From Plantago elongata (Eukaryota > Streptophyta > Magnoliopsida > Lamiales > Plantaginaceae), in contig JAYMSP010000056.1 of NCBI GenBank assembly GCA_036897095.1, positions 1 to 64,000 on the forward strand: a stretch of DNA of 64,000 bases. Direction: 5' to 3'. Of the stretch, positions 38,201 to 49,990 are shown in pieces. The notes below the pieces were generated by a model. It saw only the letters and a program-made list of their open reading frames with translations. It was not told where the DNA came from and did not search any database. Within the stretch, counting starts at the first letter, position 1; each line of letters opens with the position of its first letter. A program made the translations under genes and the position numbers.

Positions 38201-41200
38201 ACGCTGATATCCGTCCACATTCCAACTGCTGCTAGTTGGCTACAATTTGGATTATCACCAATAGGATTAATGTCCAGGCATGAGATGTCATACTCCAACT
38301 GGGCATGCGTCTTTTCTGTCAACTGACCGTCACCTATTTCCAGATAGACCAAATGACCTCCACCAGTAGCCAACAAAACCTGTAAACATATGCACAACAA
38401 TTTCAGGAAGCCTGGACATGAAAAAACATAATGAGAAAGTGGATATACACACATGATCTATAAGGTTCAGTTCTCCAGAAAGAAGCCAAAGCTAAGCTTG
38501 CAATCTACTCTGTTATGTAACTTTAACTATGCACATTCTTCGAAAAAGAACAAAAATTATTTCTAATCAGCTCTACACAAGGTTTGCTTATAGACTTATA
38601 AACATAAAAAGAAGACAGGCATGGTCATGTCATAGTTCTATCTTGAAATCTCTAGAAGTAGAGATGATAACACTGCCCAAGTTGACAAATACAATGCAAT
38701 AATATATCTTCTTACAGTCTCTTGTAGAATTTTCCGAACTGAACCCACAACCTAACTAGTTGGATACATACCTGGGTGGCATTGGCTGTCGCAACATTAA
38801 CTGAATACCCAGCTGGTGCATGCCATTCATCACGCAGCACTCTGGTCGTACTACTGACCAATCTGACTGAAGCTGAAGTAACCTGCAAGATTAATTTTTC
38901 AGCTGAGAGCTGCTTACCAATAAGCTTACAGGATACCCACGCAGTATATGATATGTCCATACAATCTTCCGCACAATAGATGAATTACTCACTGATTATT
39001 ATTTGATTTATTGTCTTCAGGAACTATACATTATGTGAATGAAATTATACTCCCTAGCTGCACACATTTCCAACTTTATGTGGCCTCAATGACAACTCTT
39101 TTTGTGACGGTATTTTCCCCATACATGTAAGAGTTACACTGTTAATACTAAAACATATCTCAGTTATATTTTTTCACTGTTAGAAGTAATTAAATATGTG
39201 TCTGTTGATATCAACTGTATTAAGGAATGCGGAACAAAGAATGAGCAGTATCTTCAGCATCATACTCATAATTCCGATAACATGTACAGAAACCTGAACT
39301 TTGTAAAGCACTACACATCATACATACACAAATAAAGGTAATATATAGATCGGATGAACTCTAGGGAGATACTACTGACACATGTCATGACTTGAAGTAT
39401 CGGCCATCACCAATTTATGCCTAAACACCCTATCTTTTCAGGCAACTTTTACCTTATAAATGAAAGATATACATGTTTCTCACTTGCTACTACGAAAACA
39501 TCATGGCATACTATGCAATTTTTGGTATAGATATAATCCTATTTGCAGGATATTGCACATGGGCATCATAATTCATCAGATAAAGTAGGGCTATATTCTG
39601 ATCTAAAAAAAATACAATTTACCTGCACAAGTTGATCAAACACTGCATCGTGACAGAATAATGTCTGGACGCTAGAGCAAAAACCATCTATTTCGGTTTC
39701 TTCCAATTCATCATCCATGTTCATTGCAAGAATACGCGTCTCACTGATAAAGCTTACAACCAAGAATGTATCATAAGGATCATCTGTGGCAGATCTCAAG
39801 GACCACATCCCTTTGATACCCTGAAGCTCTACAGATGCCTATGAATGACAATGAACAGTGATGATACTGAGGAAGTGACTGTTTTAAAAAATAACAGCTT
39901 ATGACTGAGTGAACTTTACCTGCTCATTTATCCCAATTCCATTGCGAACAACACGAAGAGAACCATCTTTATAGGCTCCTGAGCAAGTTACAACCTGACC
40001 TTGACCTTGCCTCTCTAAATCGACCACACAAAAATCCACAATTGGTCCCAAATTGACAAATCTTTCAAGAACTTCAACATATGAACCCTTCGCATCCGGG
40101 TGAAGATTTAACTTTATAAGCTGGGTTGTCGGACACAAAACAAGTAAATACATATGAACATAATGCACAGGAGAACATAAATTTCTTCAACATCAACTAA
40201 AACTGATGCATGACATGCAACTAAAGTTTACAACGTAGATTGTCTTAAGAATCAGTTACTGCCATCTGAATAAACAATAGTATGTGATTTTATGACTACG
40301 TGCAGTGGAACATTATTGTTAATGAAGCTAAATAAGCAGGCCAGAGGACTCTGGATAGCCTCACAATACAATAGTATGTGATTTTATGACTACGTGCAGT
40401 TCAATATTATTGTTAATTAAGCTAAATAAGCAGGCCAGAGGACTCTGTGGATAGCCTCACAATACATCAAGGTGCAAAACTCCCAAGTCCAAATTCTAGG
40501 TACTATGAAGCATTACATTCTGTAATTCTGCATTTCTGTGGTAAATATCCATAATCTATTCCAAGTAAGATATTCAAATGGTTAGAGTGGAAGGCCACAG
40601 ACCTGGGAATCACCAAAGCTCGAGCCAACAAAAACAACAGCATTATCAAGATATGATATAGACGAAGCCACTGATGTTTCCCCCAAGAGTTCAATTTTGA
40701 GTCCTGTCACTCTAGCAAGTACCAGAGAAAATAACATTAAAAGACCAGAATCGCTTTCGAATTCGGCTAATTTTCTGAAACACTTAGTTATCACTGTAAA
40801 AAAAAATGGAGCTCAAAACAGCAAACTCACTTCTCCTTCTCGTGGGTGATTACTAGAAGGTGTAGAAGTCCATTGTGATCACTCAGTAAGTAGCGAGAAC
40901 CATCAGGATCAACCCTCCCATAAGCTTTTGTGATAGACTTCATAAATGAAACATACACAAGGTGAGATCATGGTTACAATCTGTTTGTGCAAATCTTACA
41001 GCAGCTTATTGACCTACAGGTTTAATCGGGATTGCTTTGAACGCAGAGGCGCTGCAGTAGACAATATTTTCTTCACCAATAATTAGGACGCCACAAAGAG
41101 GTGGTGGTACTGGGATTAACAATTCAGCTCCATTGTCAAGATTGTTCTGGGACCATGGGCCTTCAACAAAGTCTTTATCCTTCAAAGCAATCTCATACGT

Positions 41201-43850
41201 TTTGACATGACGAGCATCTTTGTTATCCTGCCAAAGTAGGTATATATGACCAGTCATAGGATGCGAGACAAATTTCAAGGTGGCACAGTGGACAAACCAG
41301 AAACATGTTGGTAAGCAGTCTGGATGACAAAACGACTTTTAAACCAAGTAGATTCACTGGCGCACAACAAATTATCCAACCTCTGGGAGTAAGGTGCAGA
41401 TATGTACTCTGAACTTTACAGTTTACAGAAGTGATTCAAACCTGGTAAAGTACAACAATGGTTGGCCTGGGGCAACCATACAAAAATTTGATATCCAAAA
41501 CTTGAAGCTCTTCAAGCCTGAACAGGAAATACATACAACGTTAGATTGAGAGGACACTTGGTGTTCTATAGATTGCCGGATTACAATGAACAATATACAC
41601 TTCTAAATAAACAAATTCACTTTATACGGTCAATGAGACCCATAATTATAAAGATTCCACCAAACTGCTATTATAATTTTGTCAAACAGAATATTAAACA
41701 TTTAATTTTGCTAAAACCAGGCTAGTCCTGCTTCTAAATCAAAGAAATGGGAAAGTTTCGCCTCTTCGGTAATCACTAATTTTCCTGTATGTGATCCTCT
41801 GACATTTAAGTCTCCCCGCAAACAACAACATCATACAATTAACCTATATAGTTCTCTGGTACAACGGTTCTATCTTTTAACTGAATATGAATATATCAGC
41901 AGTTGAGCATCAAATACAAAAGCTAACTTGCAATCAACCAAATTTAGGTAAAATAGCTGGCAAAGTGGCAGGCATAAAGTCCAAGCAAGAAAGACCACTT
42001 CACATTCAGAACAGATGTAGTAGAAGCTCTCCTTGTGTAAAAGTTACCTGATATTAAATGCTTCCTTGAGCTGGCCTTTGTTGTCGAATGGAATGACCTA
42101 AAAACAAATAGAAATGATCATAATCTGAACTGTACTAAAAAGCTTCCGCACGGTAAAAAGAGATGATAAGAGAACGTATAAGATCAACTCCATACTTTGA
42201 AAAGCCCATCATATAGGTGAAGTCCTATCAGTCTGCAATCTGGGTCAATTATGCCTATCTGTGCAGATAGAGACAAGCAAGTAATAAACTAAGCAATCTC
42301 TTCCACAAATAAATTCACATCGACCTATTTAGATGTACCAAAAAAGATCAAATTTATCAACACCATAATATACAAAATCCCAAAATCAATTACCTGTCCG
42401 CTGTCTGTTGGACGGCCTATTCGATCGGAAACATCTCCCATTGCCCTATTCCAATGGTGGAAATCACCCCCAATAGAAACAAATAGATTAATAAAGAAAA
42501 TTCAGAATTAATACTAGTAATGGGGATAACAGCAGAATTTATAGCCTAGAATTCAAAGGGGTCTCTCAAGCTAAACATATAGTCAGTTAATTTATTTTTT
42601 GTTTTCGGTAGGAGTCATGGTAACTAAATTATTCAAATGTTAAGAGTTACTCTGCCATTTTGTCAATGATTGAATGAAGCAAGAGAGCTAACTTATCCAT
42701 TCAAATTTGTGTAAACACTTTCATACCTCGTAACAACTTCACCATTATCAGGATCCCATTGCAAGACACAGAATTTATATCTTTCAGTAGCGATAAACAG
42801 GAGATCTTGAGTTTCTCCCTGTCAAATAAACAGGAGAAAGAATAAAATGTGTGTTTCTAATTTGTGAAGCACTCCTGAATAAGAGTGCACTTGGCAGAAT
42901 AGATTATCATCAAGTTCAAAACGGCAATCAGAGATACAAATACTAATACTTACATGTGGCCGAAAAAGCTCAAGCGTGGCAATTCTCCCATAAATTGGCA
43001 CATCCAACATAGGCTGCAGAATTAAACATCCAGAAGATTCTATGAGCAGAAATTTATGTCCAGATTAATTTCTAGTTTTCAGATTAGCTGGAATGGCTAG
43101 TACTGCCCTGGGCTCTCACCCCCCAAAAGAAGCAACAAAAATATAAGCATGCAGCTCAATTGTCTCTCTCCCTGTGACTCTCATCTCGCACTATGCACGC
43201 TAATTTCTACTTTCGGATTCGCTGGAATGGCTAGGGATGTTATTAAGAAAATTCTATGTAGGCTTTTCAGTCAGTTCAGTAGTAGAACTTCATATTTAAA
43301 ATGCTGTAGTTTTCAGAAAACTAAAAAACAATAACTACAATGAATCACTACAAACAACACAAACTACGATCTCATACCTGTAAGCCTTGCGTGGAGAGCA
43401 AATGGATCTCTATCCTGGTACATTTCCTGTTGCAATTACATAGCAGCCAAATCTACCTTAGTTTAGGAGTAAAAATATTCCTCTCGAATAGCATATATTG
43501 TATATAAATCACACAAGCACAGGATATAAGGCCAAAACATTATGCAATTGAGCAAATTCTCTATGTATTTTCCTTCCACATTTCACTGCGACATCAGTAG
43601 GTACCAAACACCGAAATAAATTCCACTGAATCACCAATTCGACAGCAAAATGGATCAACTCATTACTGAACTGTTGACTAACAGCAATTTCTTCAGTCTA
43701 ACTACGAACGAACAAAAAAAATAACGATTAATCGTAGAAAACTTACGAAACGATGAGATTGAGCTCGTTTGGAGCGGTGAAATTGCCGACACACGAATGA
43801 GTTACATTCGTCGGCTTGTGAGCCGTCACAACGTAATTCCAGACGCTCAT
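35226..43850 (-). CDS. DDB1: UV-damaged DNA-binding protein 1 (DDB1), CUL4 ubiquitin ligase adaptor
   Basis: Predicted nuclear adaptor linking CUL4 to DCAF substrate receptors; acts in DNA repair and light signalling. Nineteen exons on the minus strand: 43850-43747, 43426-43378, 43013-42954, 42818-42727, 42445-42394, 42258-42196, 42097-42048, 41517-41442, 41227-41018, 40937-40831, 40711-40603, 40120-39920, 39838-39623, 38882-38772, 38379-38104, 37933-37659, 37487-37136, 36716-36432, 35807-35226; 3270 nt, 1089 aa against 1088 for Arabidopsis DDB1A. The N-terminus is [19 protein letters not shown]. Later signatures, across the beta-propellers and the CPSF-A domain, include [83 protein letters not shown] and VEELTRLH at the end. 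An in-frame ATG lies 75 nt upstream (43925) but family proteins start at MSVWNY. Confidence 0.96.
40274..40464. repeat. Tandem duplication in a DDB1 intron
   Basis: Two adjacent direct copies, 40274-40367 and 40368-40464, with few differences (one copy has GTGGATAGCC where the other has GGATAGCC). Both contain TATGTGATTTTATGACTACG and AAATAAGCAGGCCAGAGGAC. They lie wholly in the intron between exons 40711-40603 and 40120-39920, so the protein is not affected. High similarity suggests a recent event. Confidence 0.93.
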
Positions 43851-44464
43851 TTTTGGCAACAGGAAGGTAAAACGAAACCCTAAGTTCCAATTTCGCTGAT
43901 GAATTTGCCGTAAGCTTGAGCTCAAATGGTAGGGAAGTGGAGAAAGAGACTCAAATTTGGAGGTATATCAAACGGCGTCGTGGCGTTCAATCAGCGATAC
44001 AGAAATGTGAGATGCGAGGGGGTTTACTTTCACGTTTGGGCTTTGATTCAATTTAAGGCCCAATTTTGTTACCTGGATTCACTCGTGTGGAGGTTGTAAT
44101 CCGGTGAAAATTACACTAAAAAGACATTCCGCTCCAATTACGCGACATAGTTAATATAATATTGTAACTCAAATTTATATGTTAATAATTTCTAATTCAT
44201 CAAGTAATGTATTAATATATTATTATAACCCAGAACCTAGAGCGTCACTAACTGAAAGTTACAAAGTTCTTTCGGTATTGGCTTGTTAGGCGCCTACTAC
44301 CTCAATTCCGAGTAGATTCGTACCAACGACATTTGGCACCAATTAAGTATTTGAAAAAGAAATGCTACATGAGTTACTACAATTTGTAACTTCAGAGAAT
44401 CGTGTGCTAATATAATGTCGTGACTTAAAAAAATCATTGTTAATATAATATTGTAACTCAAAGA

Positions 44465-44530
44465 ACGTTGCACCTCCAACCAATAAGTTGTGGATTCGAG
44501 TCACCCTTAAACCGTTTAAAAAATAAGAAA
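44465..44530 (+). mobile_element. Diverged SINE remnant of the short tRNA-like family
   Basis: Contains CTCCAACCAATAAGTTGTGG, ATTCGAGTCACCCTTAAACC and an A-rich end, matching the 3' two-thirds of the SINEs at 45814 and 54562. The B-box is still readable (GATTCGAGTC). The 5' part is missing or too diverged. Confidence 0.5.
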
Positions 44531-44694
44531 CTTAAAAAAGCTAAGCGCCCTATAGTTCTTTACAAAAGAATTCAATATGAGTTAATACAATGTTATAATT
44601 GTAGGTTGATGAGTTAATATAATGATATAACTCAATAAGTTAATATTGTCTTCAAACTCAGATGATCAATGTTTTACAATTCTATTCAACGAAG

Positions 44695-45000
44695 GTGGAG
44701 GGGGGGGGGGGGTTGTAGTGTTACAACTGTAAAATTCCTGACTTAAGGTAATATTTTCCGTCTCTTCCCATAAAAATAAAGGAGAATAATAGTATGCGAC
44801 TTAAATTGACTTGTTTGAAGTACAATCTAATTGTGAATAGAAATTGGTTGGGGAGCGGTGGGGGGTTTGTTGTGTTACAACTGTAAAATTCTTGAGTTAA
44901 GGCAATATTTTCCGTCTCTTTCCATAAAAATAAAGGAGAATGTAGTATGCGACCTAAATTGACTGGTTTGAAGCATAATCTAATTGTGAATAGAAATTGA
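44695..45000. repeat. Tandem duplication, about 154-bp unit
   Basis: Copies at about 44695-44848 and 44849-45000 share GTTACAACTGTAAAATTC, AATATTTTCCGTCTCTT and CATAAAAATAAAGGAGAAT, with point differences. Copy 1 begins with a run of more than ten G. Non-coding. Confidence 0.9.
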
Positions 45001-45813
45001 ATTTTAATTTAGTTGTGAATATAACTTTTGTAGTTTTGAAGTTCTTATATATGATATATAATAGTGAATTGATGTGTGTAAGAATTTTAGAAGTATTTAA
45101 TTGATTTTAGTGTTACTTGATTGATTTAAGATGATAATAATAAATAAAAAATAAAGTAAGAAAAAATAGTACCCAAGGAAATAACATTTAATTTAGTTAT
45201 TAATACATGCATTAAAAAGGATTACGGTTCGACTCGATCAAAATCTCATGAAAATCATGAGAAGGATTCAATTTTTATCGAACTTTAATCGCAAAACAAA
45301 CCGTCAATACAAAATTTCCCTTTATATGAATGAATATGTCCTTCACTGTTGAGAATTTATGTATTGAAATGATCATGCCTAAAACTCACATGTCATTTTG
45401 AAAAGAAATCTATATAATTATATACATACATAGTATTTGGAATGTGACAAAGTCCGAGCTGTTTGCCAACATGTTGGATTCTTGGAGGTCCATTTGGATC
45501 AATCAATAGGTCAATCTAAGATAGCTAGAGGTGCAGCATCATGTTATTGTGCAATTGACAGGAATATTGAGGTACAATCTGCCCAATGTGATAGATTTGT
45601 ATATTGGAACGTCTTCAAGTACGTATGAAACCAATCTCTTGACTATCTGGAGATGCCTCAGTCTTGTATGTCGTGGTATGAGGCACAAGTTTGCTGAGAA
45701 AGCTAGCTCATATTCCGACCGAATAAATGATCAAGTTATTGTTTAATTAGTGATTAAAATTGCAAAACTTGATTAAAAACACTGGTTTTGGGTTTTAATC
45801 ATTAGCCAAACAG

Positions 45814-45901
45814 ACAACGAAGTGTAGCTCAGTTGACAAGACGCTTCAATTCCAACCAATAGGTCGGGTTCGAGTCCCTCTTAGCCCTTTTCAGAAAAAT
45901 T
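45814..45901 (+). mobile_element. Very short tRNA-derived SINE, complete with target-site duplication
   Basis: An 88-bp insert flanked on both sides by the exact 13-bp direct repeat ATTAGCCAAACAG (45801-45813 and 45902-45914). It holds a polymerase III A-box-like sequence (GTAGCTCAGTTGACAAGAC) and a B-box (GGGTTCGAGTCCC), then ends in a short A-rich tail. The body is hardly longer than a tRNA, with no clear tRNA-unrelated part. It is not a functional tRNA: no proper cloverleaf or anticodon arm is evident. Confidence 0.78.
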
Positions 45902-46122
45902 ATTAGCCAAACAGCCTACAACCTGCCTATCATGGTATGCAATGTTAACAAGGAAAACAAGATTAATTGATTTTATTCATCGATCCCTGAGTAGATATAG
46001 ACACAAATAGCATAATGATACAGCCAATTTATTTTAGCAATCCAGCTTCAATTTATTTTTCACAGTCAGAGATGACCTCGATGGTATTGTATCATCTATC
46101 ATGTCTAAACATTCATAGCATC

Positions 46123-46645
46123 TTAGGAACGATCGAGTTCATCCAAAAGAGAACTTATTCTAGCCACGTTCAAAGGTTTCTCCCAACAGTGATCTAGCCC
46201 AGCATTCATGAACGCCTCTTTCTCAGCCTTCGAACCACACGCAGTTACCCCTACAATCACGCATTTCACCCCCATGCGACGCAGTTCCTCTGTGGCCTGT
46301 CAAGATGAAATCTTATCCGTTGTTTAAATTAATAGATAAAATTTCGATGCATTGGATGTATAAATGATTCCATGGACTGATCAGTATGAATTAAAATCTA
46401 TTATATCCTTAATTTACCTTTGTGCCGTTCATAACAGGCATTTCCAAATCCATGAAAACGAGATCATAAGATTTTCCAGAAGCGAAAAGCTCAACAGCTT
46501 CTTTGCCATTTCTGGCCACATCAGTTTCAAGGTGGAACTTATTCAACATTGTCTCATGAATCCGACGAAGAAGGTGCTCATCATCTACAATGAGTGCACG
46601 GGCAACTTGCTTGTTTACGGATGTTTCCATCATTTCTCCTGCCAT
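46123..46645 (-). CDS. Stand-alone receiver-domain response regulator (type-C ARR-like)
   Basis: Predicted phosphorelay protein that accepts phosphate from histidine phosphotransfer proteins. Two exons on the minus strand: 46645-46418 and 46296-46123; 133 aa, essentially one receiver domain with no DNA-binding output domain. The acidic pair is Asp21-Asp22 (ALIVDDEHLLRRIH), the phosphoacceptor Asp66 (LVFMDLEMP), the switch residue Thr94 (VGVTAC) and the conserved Lys116 (CWEKPLN). Size and wording fit the ARR22/ARR24 group, which differ from type-A ARRs in not being cytokinin-induced in Arabidopsis. An in-frame ATG 18 nt upstream (46663) is an alternative start; alternatively GGCAG at 46645-46640 could be the acceptor of a leader intron, making the ATG at 46633 or 46630 the start. 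Confidence 0.88.
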
Positions 46646-46649
46646 GTAT

Positions 46650-47250
46650 ATACTGTCAGTCATGTGAAATATGAGAGTCTGATATGTTCAATTGTTCATA
46701 CACAACAGTACTAGTTTGTGTGAGTAAAAACTTTGGGTATTTCCCAATAGCACAAAAGTAATCAATTTCGTGTACATTTTTCAACATTTAAAACATCAAT
46801 CTAACGCGTAGAAATATACAAAAGAAATGGTACACGAACCGAGCTAGGGAGGTCGGAAAGCCAAACAACGAGTACTCTGAAAATGGGATAATGAATAGAA
46901 GATAAATATAGGATTTTGTAGGGATCAAGCTACCAAAAAAGAAACGAATACTTGACCATAACAAAGAATAGACCTTTGAGTATGAATGAACCACAGTGAT
47001 GAACTGATGATCATGTTCTGTGGGTTTGATTAAATAGGTGGAGCATTAGCTTTTGGCAGATTGTCTTTTCGTGAGGATAATCGTAACATTGATGAGAAAT
47101 ATAGCTATAGATATCCATGATGGGTGAAATATCTACTCCTCTACACCATTAATAGAATACTTTAGAAACATCATACAAAATCACATCAATTGAAACTTTC
47201 TATAACATTACATCAGTTAGATCCAAACCTAACAAAATAGTTTGTTGGAC
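46650..47250. other. Upstream region of the response regulator
   Basis: Likely leader and promoter of the minus-strand response regulator. AT-rich, no other gene and no clear TATA box that I can defend. Confidence 0.35.
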
Positions 47251-47254
47251 TTTT

Positions 47255-47700
47255 CTACGATCAGACAGGCCTCCACTCTACCTAACAACAGACTAAAATT
47301 AAAAGAATTAATATATTTATTTCATTATATTTCAAAAAATACTAAAATAAAAAATAGATAATTCTAAATAATATTATTTTATTTTTAAAAAAAAATTAAA
47401 GGAAAATTTAAATTTTTTATTCATATTTATATTTTTCTAATTTAATTATTCATATGTCGAAAGGGCGATCGTCTTGGTGACGTCCCATCTCCCTTCCGCC
47501 TTATGAATACTTAAATTAGAAATATATAAATATTAATAAAAAATTCAAATTTACATTCTAAAATATTTTTAAAGTTTAAATTAATATTTTTTAATAATTT
47601 ACATATTTTCTACTTTAGTATTTTAAATTCTAAACGGAATGAATATGTTAATTTTTTACTTTTTAATTGTTGTCAGGCAGGACGAATGTCTGCCTGACCA
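47255..47700. mobile_element. Foldback (long inverted repeat) element
   Basis: Left arm about 47258-47460, right arm about 47500-47700, inverted to each other over nearly their whole length, with a loop of only about 40 bp (GC-richer, around 47460-47500). Ends: GATCAGACAGGCC on the left against GGTCAGGCAGAC (reverse strand) on the right, both running on into ACAACA. Inner arms share TTTTTTATTCATATTTATAT against TTTTTTATTAATATTTATAT. No coding capacity. A transcript would fold into a long hairpin. Confidence 0.72.
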
Positions 47701-48429
47701 TATAAAATTTCTAGTTTATTTCATTCAGTTAACTAGTCTAGTTGGAGATTTAGGACAAATTATTTATTACATTGTGGTATATTAATTTGTATGGGTATAT
47801 CCATTTAACACCACGTTTTGCAATATTTGGGAATTGAGTGATTCTTTGGAGAGACCACCCTTAAAGAGATATATAAAAGACTAATTTTCAATTATTATAA
47901 GATAACCACATTCTAAGAACAAGCTTCTAAACGCACCCCAACCCAATTAATGGTAAGAAATTGGATATTTGTAAACGGATATACAGGTCCATATATATAT
48001 ATCAAAACCCACCAAACCAAGGGCCATAAATTAAGAGAATCTCATTCATTATACATGAAACCCTAGAAAAATTCTCTCTCTACACTTTCACCTCCTTCCT
48101 ATCGGTAAGCTTCGATTTCGCCGTAAATAATCTCAAACCTCGCTAGAAACAATTCGGAATGCTCCATTTCAACGTGGTTGCTTTGTAATTTAGCTCGAAA
48201 AAGCTCTAAAACATCAAACTTGAAGAGATCATGGTAATCGAAACACTCTATGTTCTCGATTATTTACATTTGTATTTGAGCTCGAAATCACTAATATGCT
48301 CGAGAAAGTTTGTGTTCTCAATGATTTACATTTGTTTGCTGAATGTTTGTAGCTCAATATGTTAAGATTTATGTGATTCGGTGTGTTTTAAGCTCGATCT
48401 ATACGATTCGATGTGTTCTCTGTGATTAG

Positions 48430-49990
48430 ATGACAAATTTTCAATTCAGGTCTGAAAATTGCGTAACAGGTTTTTCAAATGTTCTAGCTAATTTGTGTTA
48501 TGTTTTGGACTACTTTTGTAATGTTTTTGCTTATATGTGGGATGCTCAACAGAACAGAGTATACACATATATGCTCGAAAAATGGTGTTTTTACTGCAAT
48601 TTTGTTATATATGCATCAATCTACTCAAATTATGTTTGTATGTAAGTTTAAACAATGTTTTCATTCAAATGTTAAATTGATTGAATTTTTTTTAACTATA
48701 GAAGTTGAAATATGAAAACATATCTGAAAAGCAGCATAAAAACGTTCTAGCTAACATGTACAATGTTGTGGTTTATGCATATAATGTGATATGTGATATG
48801 TAGCATGCAATACGTGTAATATTGCTAATATTATGTGTTATGTGTTGTCTACAATGTTGTACATTATTTGTGTAATGTGCTTACAGTAACTCATAATGTT
48901 TTTGTAAATATGCAGTGTGTAGCTACATCAATGTGTTATGTGCACAATGTTCTATGTTATTGTTGTGTAATGTTCTACGTTATTTGTGTAATTATGCATT
49001 GTACGATGTTAAATCAATGGTCTATTTGTTTTCTACAATGTTGATGTTATATGTGTAATGTTTTTGACTTACATCTGTAATATTTTCTTTAAGTATACAG
49101 TGTTACATCAATGTTTTTACGTAATGTCTGTAATGTTCTATTTTACAAGTGTAATATTCTTCATGCATCTCTATGATGTTCTTGACTGATCTCTATAATG
49201 CTTTCGTAAACATGTAGAGTACGATCTAAATGTTCTAATTAAGTTACTTATGTAATGTGATATATATTCAATGTTCCTCACTCATATATGTGTAATGTTC
49301 TATTTGCATTTCTCAGGTGTCATGTCTTATTTTTGTCATGTTATTATATATATTCATAATGTTTTAAACGATATAACTAATGTTTTGTTCAATGTTTTAG
49401 GTGATAAATAATTCTTCAATCAAGCCACTGTCGACTGCATGTAAAACAACAAAGCACTAAAATTGTCCTTGACCATGACTACACGAAAATGAAATTTAAA
49501 AAAATAAATAAAAAGTTGGTACCAAATTCAAGCGGAGAAGCCAATCACCACTGAATTTGAAGACATATCTCCAAATGAGCATATGTTGTGATGAACATAT
49601 CGTCATGTTGTACTTGCATATGAATGTTATTCAGTTTTATTTGAATATTGAATATGACATGATGTAATTAAATGTGACAAATGTTATGTCTTACATAGTT
49701 AATGTTCTTGGTTATTATGTAATAATGTTACTCCTTATCTTTGTGTTGTTACTAATTATAATCTATTTGAGTAATGTTCCAGACTATTTGAGTAATGTTC
49801 TAGACTATGTGATTAATGTTCGTTTCTATTTGTTTGGTCATTTTTTATTTTGTCTGAAATGGATCCGCCTCATAACCCACCCAGCAACCCGCAAAATTGA
49901 TTGAAAAGTATGATAAGTCAGTTATTTGAGTAATCTTCTGGCGTGTTTGAGTAATGTTCTCGCTTATTTGAGTAATGTTCATTATTCGAA
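48430..49990 (+). repeat. Block of degenerate AT-rich short repeats (TAATGTTCT-type)
   Basis: Over about 1.5 kb the motif (T/G)TAATGTTCTA, or a near form such as CAATGTTCTATGTTATTTGTG, recurs at irregular 20-45-bp spacing, densest at 48830-49260 and 49760-49980 (for example AGTAATGTTCTAGACTATTTG and neighbours). Small open frames inside are by-products. A leader-like sequence with CCCTAG and CTCTCTC (48058-48110) precedes it. The parent element is not identified; Helitron or MULE non-coding sequence is possible. Confidence 0.65.

Larger units (their letters stand above)
43926..46122. other. Intergenic region between DDB1 and the response regulator
   Basis: Contains the DDB1 promoter (no clear TATA box), an AT-rich stretch with a tandem duplication at 44.7-45.0 kb, two SINE-like sequences, and short open frames at 45437-45746 that I cannot assign to any family and do not regard as a gene. 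Confidence 0.45.

Noticed and set aside
45437-45746. Two overlapping open frames that look semi-conserved
   Set aside because: No family recognised, no splice or start context and AT-rich surroundings; not enough to call a gene.
45814-45901. A tRNA gene
   Set aside because: A- and B-boxes are present, but the arms do not pair into a cloverleaf and the copy is flanked by a target-site duplication, so it is a SINE.
48430-49044. Short Met/Cys/Val-rich open frames as small proteins
   Set aside because: They arise from the TAATGTTCT-type repeat block and resemble no protein.
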